A stretch of DNA of 11,045 bases, from contig SVKH01000047.1 of the NCBI GenBank assembly GCA_015068545.1, forward strand, positions 1 through 11,045, read 5' to 3'. Below the pieces are notes generated by a model. The model saw only the letters and a program-made list of their open reading frames with translations, was not told the DNA's origin and did no database searches. Made by a program: the position numbers and the translations under genes. The DNA comes from Oscillospiraceae bacterium (GTDB lineage Bacteria; Bacillota; Clostridia; UBA1381). Below, piece by piece: positions 7,091 through 11,045 of this stretch; the first letter of the stretch is position 1, and every line of letters starts with the position of its first letter.

Positions 7091-8169
7091 GAAATACACC
7101 TATGATAGGATTGATATATGCAGGGGACGTGGCACTGTGTCCCTTTATAAAAAAATATACAAAAGTGCTTGACGAACATAATATCGACTACGAAATAATT
7201 CATTGGGACAGACTGGGCAAAATACAGGACGAAAAAGAAGGTGTCTTCACCTACTCCGAATCGGTAGACCGCTACGCACCGCGAATCAAAAAGTTGATGC
7301 CATTTTACCGTTTTTCCCGTTTTGCCACAAAGATGATAAAAAAAAGGGAGTATGACAAGCTTGTAGTGTTAACCACTCAAACCGCTTTATATATCCTTCC
7401 AACTCTGATATTAAAATACCGGAAAAAGTACTTTTTCGACTATCGTGATACATCATACGAGTATCTGGCACCTTACCGCGCCATCATAAACATGATAGCA
7501 AACTCTGCCTCCGGTGTGTGTATCTCTTCCCCCGGATTTGCCAAATATGTCCGTCCGAAGATCCCTGCCGTGCTATCCCACAATTTTCAGGATAAGTACT
7601 ACGAAGACAGGGAAAAAACCTGCAAAAAAAATACCGACGGCAAGATAACCTTGGGATATATCGGCATTCTGCGCGAAGCAGAATACATAAAGAAAATGAT
7701 AGATACTTTTGGCGCTGATGACCGATTCCAGTTTAACATTCATGGTACCGGCGATAACTGGGAGGCACTTCGGGATTATGGCAAAAAGTACAGTAATATC
7801 TATGTTGCAGGTCCTTATGCCGAGGAAGAAAAACGGGACATTCTGCGTTCCTTTGATATAATCTGCTACAATTATCCTAATAGCTTTGTAAATTATCCGG
7901 CACTTGCCAACAAGTTTTACGATGGACTTATAATGAAAAAACCAATGTTTACCAACAAAAACGTTTTTTCCGGAAAACTTGTGGAGGATAACGGTCTTGG
8001 CGTTGCCATAGACGAAAATGACAAGGAAGTAAGCCAAAAAATCTATGACTACTATCAAGGCTTTGATCCTGATACTTTTTCCCGTAACTGCGAAGTATTT
8101 TTGGAGAAAGTTCTGGATGACGAAAAGGCATATATTGCAAAAATAGAAGAAACTCTGTGCAAAAGGTGA
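7087..8169 (+). CDS. GT4-like glycosyltransferase (GT-B fold, non-standard donor motif)
   Basis: A 360-residue protein that reads as a divergent GT-B glycosyltransferase. Recognisable parts are IGLIYAGD near the start, FFDYRDTSYE (116-125), ISSPGFAKYV (146-155), SHNF (164-167), LGYIGILRE (189-197), IHGTGDN (218-224), and ALANKFYDGL followed by KKPMF (272-288). The last segment replaces the E-x7-E region of typical GT4 enzymes and has no glutamate pair. The same LPNKFFD-like wording occurs in a subgroup of capsule glycosyltransferases, so the protein is probably active rather than decayed. The GTG start at 7087 overlaps the previous TGA by four bases. An ATG at 7102, five codons later, is the alternative, since neither start has a strong ribosome site. 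It likely adds one sugar of the repeat unit. Confidence 0.83.
   Translation: MRNTPMIGLIYAGDVALCPFIKKYTKVLDEHNIDYEIIHWDRLGKIQDEKEGVFTYSESVDRYAPRIKKLMPFYRFSRFATKMIKKREYDKLVVLTTQTALYILPTLILKYRKKYFFDYRDTSYEYLAPYRAIINMIANSASGVCISSPGFAKYVRPKIPAVLSHNFQDKYYEDREKTCKKNTDGKITLGYIGILREAEYIKKMIDTFGADDRFQFNIHGTGDNWEALRDYGKKYSNIYVAGPYAEEEKRDILRSFDIICYNYPNSFVNYPALANKFYDGLIMKKPMFTNKNVFSGKLVEDNGLGVAIDENDKEVSQKIYDYYQGFDPDTFSRNCEVFLEKVLDDEKAYIAKIEETLCKR
8164..8168 (+). promoter_or_regulatory. Shine-Dalgarno site overlapping the upstream stop codon
   Basis: AGGTG lies 5 bases before the ATG at 8174 and includes the first bases of the upstream TGA (8167-8169). A terminating ribosome would therefore stand on the initiation site of the DUF1919 gene, which fits coupled re-initiation. 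Confidence 0.65.
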
Positions 8170-8173
8170 GAAA

Positions 8174-8857
8174 ATGAAATCAACACTAAAACGATTTATA
8201 AAGGAGCTTATACTAAAGCTACCCTTTATAAAAGCAAGACAGAAAAAGTATATAAAGCACATACAAGAGCATTACAGCTATCCGGAAAATACGCCTACTA
8301 TCATCGCATCCACCTGCATAGGCGGTATGATTTCCCATAACCTTGGGCTAAAATTTATGTCTCCTACCGTAAATATCTGGATGACACCGGAGGATTTGGC
8401 AAAGTTTGTATGCGACCTTGACAGGTACTTGGCTCTTTCCCCTGTTTTTCAAAAGAATACCGGCTACGACTTCCCTGTGGGCAAGCTTGACGATGTAACA
8501 GTTTACTTCCAGCACTATCATTCAGACGAAGAAGCTTTGGAAAAATGGGAAGAACGTAAATTGCGCATTGATAGGGACAACCTGTATATCATCACCGATG
8601 ATAAAAGGCTCTCTTCCCAATCTGCAAACAGACTGATAAATGCAAAGTACAAAAGACTTATCATATTTACCTCGGACGATACCAAGTCTGAGCCTTATTT
8701 TCCATATAAGTGCTACGCAAAAAAGGACGAGGTTGGGTTTTACAGTGTCCGCGGACTTGGTGGATTTGCACCTTTTGAAAAGGAATTTAACTACAGTAAA
8801 TGGTTAAACGGAGAAAAGGACTTCCGAATAGATAATTGGAGTTTGATGATAAAATGA
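8174..8857 (+). CDS. DUF1919 family protein
   Basis: A 227-residue protein matching my recollection of the DUF1919 family, which recurs in Gram-positive capsule and exopolysaccharide clusters and has no settled function. Family-like features: IASTCIGGMISHNLGL (44-59) in place of the usual SNNCWGG block, SPTVNIWMTPEDLAKF (63-78), YDFPVGKLDDV (98-108), HYHSDEEALEKWEER (114-128), and RIDRDNLYIITDD (131-143). There is no signal peptide. The first 30 residues are basic and amphipathic (KRFIKELILKLPFIK), which could bind the membrane surface. Conserved C, H, W, R and D residues suggest an enzyme, perhaps a transferase that decorates the repeat unit, but this is inference. Start is the ATG with AGGTG 5 bases upstream. 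Its stop overlaps the next ATG (ATGA). A strong hairpin lies in its first codons (8195-8232). Confidence 0.85.
   Translation: MKSTLKRFIKELILKLPFIKARQKKYIKHIQEHYSYPENTPTIIASTCIGGMISHNLGLKFMSPTVNIWMTPEDLAKFVCDLDRYLALSPVFQKNTGYDFPVGKLDDVTVYFQHYHSDEEALEKWEERKLRIDRDNLYIITDDKRLSSQSANRLINAKYKRLIIFTSDDTKSEPYFPYKCYAKKDEVGFYSVRGLGGFAPFEKEFNYSKWLNGEKDFRIDNWSLMIK
8195..8232. repeat. 15-bp imperfect hairpin in the 5' coding region of the DUF1919 gene
   Basis: TTTATAAAGG (8195-8204) is the exact reverse complement of CCTTTATAAA (8223-8232). Directly inside it, AGCTT (8205-8209) pairs with AAGCT (8216-8220) around a six-base loop, leaving a two-base bulge at 8221-8222. The structure begins 22 bases after the A of the start codon, just beyond the footprint of an initiating ribosome. 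No T-run follows, so it is not a terminator. It could tune translation or mRNA decay, or arise by chance from the FIK...PFIK codons. Confidence 0.5.
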
Positions 8858-9945
8858 GTGAACAAAAACCGCTTGTATCGGTGATTATGCCGGTGTACAA
8901 TGTTGAAAACTACATAAAAAGAGCTGTTGATTCCGTTACCTGTACGGATTTTGACGACTACGAAATCATCCTTACCAATGACGGCTCCACAGACTCTTCC
9001 GCTTCCATATGCGATGAGCTTTCCAAAAACAACCCAAAAATCAAGGTTATCCATCAGGAAAACGCAGGGGTTTCCATGGCTAGAAATGCCGCCCTTTCCA
9101 TTTCCAGAGGTAAGTATATTTACTTTATGGATCCTGATGACTATTCCGTTGGAGAGCTTTTGAAAGATAACATCCTTCTAGCAGAAAAATATAACTGCGA
9201 CCAGGTTATTTTTGGATTTGTAAACGAAGTGAGAGATAATCGTGGCAGGGTTGTTTCCCATATAGACTTCTACCCCGGCAAGGAAGGACTGTACTCCTTT
9301 GATGAATTTAAAAAGGAATATAACTATCATATCAAGAACATATCCAACGTAGTGTGGAACAGAATATATTCCGCAAAAAGCATCAAGGGAATCACCTTCA
9401 GAAAAGAGCTTAATACCGCCGAAGATGCCGCTTTTAACATGGAAGTCCTGTTGAACTCGCAAACAGAAAACATATATTACAATAACAAAATATACTACGT
9501 TTATTTAAGACGAGCTTCTTCTTTGATGAACGACTATAATCCGGACAGATTCAAAAACGAAATGCTGATAACCGACCTTATGAAAGAAGCGGCAGATAAA
9601 TGGGGTATGGAAAAAGAGCTCCGGCTGGCTCTTGCTGTTCGATATGCTTGTACTATGCTGAATGAGTACAATAATATGATAATGCCCTCCTGCAAGCTTA
9701 CCACCTCTGAGATAATTAAAAAAATGAAGGAATTTAATGCAGACAAAAGAGTGGCAAATAGCAAAAAGATTATAAAGCCATGCCACATTCCTCAGCTTAC
9801 TGCAAGGATCTGCTATGTACTGGTGCTTCTAAAGCTGTATCGCACCGCATACTATTTCAGAAAATTCTATACACCATTCAGCGTATATATCCATAAAATT
9901 CTGCGCAGACACAGACCAAAAGAAATATACTCAAATACCGACTAA
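8854..9945 (+). CDS. GT2 family glycosyltransferase (GT-A fold), second copy
   Basis: A 363-residue glycosyltransferase with a complete GT-A domain: VSVIMPVYNVENYI (8-21), TNDGSTDSS (41-49), ENAGVSMARNAA (69-80), the metal-binding DPDD at 93-96, and TAED at 188-191. It then has the YYVYLRRASSLM segment, which matches the Y-x-Y-R-R-x-x-S-x block of capsule GT2 enzymes, and a basic helical C-terminus of about 130 residues that may sit on the membrane. It resembles the upstream GT2 at 349-1155 in motif order and in the GITF...L.TAEDA.F stretch, so the two are probably distant paralogues. The start chosen is ATG 8854, whose ATGA overlaps the previous stop, with GGAG at 8838-8841. An in-frame TTG at 8836 would add six residues and is less likely. 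It probably adds a sugar to the repeat unit. Confidence 0.92.
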   Translation: MSEQKPLVSVIMPVYNVENYIKRAVDSVTCTDFDDYEIILTNDGSTDSSASICDELSKNNPKIKVIHQENAGVSMARNAALSISRGKYIYFMDPDDYSVGELLKDNILLAEKYNCDQVIFGFVNEVRDNRGRVVSHIDFYPGKEGLYSFDEFKKEYNYHIKNISNVVWNRIYSAKSIKGITFRKELNTAEDAAFNMEVLLNSQTENIYYNNKIYYVYLRRASSLMNDYNPDRFKNEMLITDLMKEAADKWGMEKELRLALAVRYACTMLNEYNNMIMPSCKLTTSEIIKKMKEFNADKRVANSKKIIKPCHIPQLTARICYVLVLLKLYRTAYYFRKFYTPFSVYIHKILRRHRPKEIYSNTD

Positions 9946-9951
9946 ATTTTC

Positions 9952-9956
9952 AGGAG
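9952..9956 (+). promoter_or_regulatory. Shine-Dalgarno site of the flippase gene
   Basis: AGGAG stands 5 bases before the ATG at 9962, a near-consensus spacing that fixes the start of the truncated flippase gene. Confidence 0.75.
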
Positions 9957-9961
9957 ATATC

Positions 9962-11045
9962 ATGGAAAACAAAAAACAACTTGCGATAAACATGGCAACA
10001 CAGGTTGGCTCCTTTATAGTATCAATGCTTGTAAGTTTTTTCATCACTTCCTTTGTGGTAGAAAAAATAGGAGCTGACGTTTACGGCTTTGTAGGGCTTT
10101 CCAACAATATCACAAACTATGTGGTCGTTTTTACCGTTGCTATAAACAGTCTTGCAAACAGATATATAACCATAGCCTACACCAACAAGGATTTAACCTC
10201 CGCAAATACCTACTTTTCTTCGGTAACAGCGGCAAATCTTGTTGTTACAGCAGTTATTTTTATTCCGGCTGTGGTGTTTTTGGTGTATTTGGAAAAATTT
10301 ATAAACATTCCTCCCGGTCATGAGCTTGACGTAAAGATACTCCTTTCTCTTGTCTTTCTCATGTTCTCTCTGCAACTGGTATTTGGCAGAATGGAGGTTT
10401 CTACCTTTGCCACTAATAGACTGGACCTGAGCGCTTTGGCAAACTTTAAAAGCAACATATTAAAGCTGATTCTTTTGGCGTCATTCTATACACTTTTAGC
10501 CCCAAAGGTTTCTTATGTAGGCGTATCCGCACTTTTGTGCGCGCTTTATGTAATCATACTAAACGCACGATATATGAAGCAGCTTACTCCTCAGCTTCAT
10601 TTTTCCCGAAAGCTGGTTAAATCCCAAGCTGTATCGGAAATGGTTAAAAACGGTATATGGAACTCCACCAATCATATGAGCCAGATTCTGTTTGACGGAC
10701 TTGACCTATTGATAGCCAATCTGTTTATAGGTGCTGCAGGTATGGGACTTTTGTCTATCTCAAAGACGCTTCCGGTACATCTCATCACATTTATCGGAAT
10801 AATAGCAGGAGTTTTCTATCCGTCTATGACGGTTTCCTACGCAAAGGGCAACACAGACGACTTTGTAAAAGAGTGCATCTCCTCCACCAGAGTCTGCGGA
10901 TGCTTTTGCTCTGTGCCAATAATCGGATTCATAGTATTCGGCAAGGAATTTTATCAGATATGGCTTCCGTCCATGTCCCAGTCAGATATCACCCAGATAT
11001 ACATCCTGACCTTGCTCACGATCCTGCCCCAGTTTTTCAGCATAT
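9962..11045 (+). CDS. wzx: Wzx-type polysaccharide flippase (MOP superfamily), 3' truncated by window edge
   Basis: An open frame of 361 codons with no stop before the edge; the protein usually has 420 to 520 residues, so perhaps 60 to 150 are missing. The reading begins MENKKQLAINMATQVGSFIV and then alternates hydrophobic helices with short loops, giving about nine or ten membrane segments so far. Features typical of Wzx/RfbX transporters are the start helix followed by FFITSFVVEKIGADVYGFVGLSNNI-like wording (GxxxYG after the first helix) and the central basic loop. After that loop come NGIWNSTNHMSQILFDGLDLLIANLFIG-like wording and GLLSISKTLP. Such proteins flip the finished undecaprenyl-PP-linked repeat unit to the outer face, where Wzy acts. 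It begins 16 bases after the GT2 stop. A cluster of four cysteines at residues 305-316 is unusual. The main alternative is another MOP exporter, but the context makes Wzx the best call. Confidence 0.9.
   Translation, partial: MENKKQLAINMATQVGSFIVSMLVSFFITSFVVEKIGADVYGFVGLSNNITNYVVVFTVAINSLANRYITIAYTNKDLTSANTYFSSVTAANLVVTAVIFIPAVVFLVYLEKFINIPPGHELDVKILLSLVFLMFSLQLVFGRMEVSTFATNRLDLSALANFKSNILKLILLASFYTLLAPKVSYVGVSALLCALYVIILNARYMKQLTPQLHFSRKLVKSQAVSEMVKNGIWNSTNHMSQILFDGLDLLIANLFIGAAGMGLLSISKTLPVHLITFIGIIAGVFYPSMTVSYAKGNTDDFVKECISSTRVCGCFCSVPIIGFIVFGKEFYQIWLPSMSQSDITQIYILTLLTILPQFFSI

Larger units (their letters stand above)
1..11045 (+). other. Single polysaccharide biosynthesis operon (both ends outside the window)
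   Basis: All eleven genes read the same way. Junctions, in order, are a 1-base overlap, a 19-base gap, a 41-base overlap, gaps of 22 and 20 bases, 4-base overlaps at ATGA and GTGA, a 4-base gap, a 4-base overlap at ATGA, and a 16-base gap. No gap could hold a promoter plus leader or an intrinsic terminator. The set comprises the initiating transferase, four glycosyltransferases, polymerase, two co-polymerases, flippase, DUF1919 and phosphoesterase. This fits a Wzx/Wzy pathway. Nucleotide-sugar genes and regulators, if linked, must lie outside. Confidence 0.85.

Noticed and set aside
7573..8262. Long minus-strand open frame of 229 codons opposite the second GT4-like gene
   Set aside because: It is antisense to a gene with clear family motifs and coupled overlaps, its peptide shows no recognisable domain, and many shorter minus-strand frames behave alike. 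It is best explained as a shadow of the + strand codon usage.
10193..10375. Minus-strand open frame of 60 codons inside the flippase gene
   Set aside because: The + strand is continuously open here and encodes typical Wzx helices; the antisense peptide is basic and low in information.
1..11045. tRNA/rRNA genes, CRISPR arrays, insertion sequences, phage or defence genes
   Set aside because: The window is filled almost completely by the eleven biosynthesis genes; no spaced direct repeats, transposase motifs or structural RNA patterns were seen.

Overview
The window lies inside one cell-surface polysaccharide (capsule or exopolysaccharide) operon of the Wzx/Wzy type. All eleven genes are on the + strand. 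Low-to-moderate GC, heavy use of ATA for isoleucine, purine-rich Shine-Dalgarno sites, TTG/GTG starts, and a DUF1919 protein next to Wzz-like proteins all suggest a Gram-positive Bacillota, most likely an anaerobic Clostridia-type bacterium. The species cannot be named from the sequence.

Layout, left to right: the 3' end of a polyprenyl-phosphate glycosyl-1-phosphate transferase (1-349, cut by the window edge); a GT2 glycosyltransferase (349-1155); a Wzy-like polymerase (1175-2389); two tandem, divergent Wzz-like co-polymerases (2349-3695 and 3718-5079); a membrane-anchored calcineurin-type metallophosphoesterase (5100-5954); two GT-B/GT4-like glycosyltransferases (5951-7090 and 7087-8169); a DUF1919 protein (8174-8857); a second GT2 glycosyltransferase (8854-9945); and a Wzx-type flippase (9962 to the edge, cut). 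Neighbouring genes overlap by 1 to 41 bases or are at most 22 bases apart. There is no room for an internal promoter or terminator, so the genes are probably co-transcribed and several are probably translationally coupled.

Inferred pathway: the initiating transferase loads a sugar phosphate on undecaprenyl phosphate. Up to four glycosyltransferases, perhaps helped by the DUF1919 protein, build the repeat unit. Wzx flips it, Wzy polymerises it, and the two Wzz-like proteins control chain length or export. The metallophosphoesterase is the odd member; its predicted topology puts its active site outside the membrane. The sugar composition cannot be read from the sequence. No nucleotide-sugar synthesis gene, tyrosine kinase or phosphatase of the Wze/Wzb type, regulator or mobile element lies in the window.

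The points most worth a second look are the tandem co-polymerases with a shared ectodomain signature, the phosphoesterase in the operon, and two strong perfect-arm hairpins inside coding regions (722-744 and 8195-8232).
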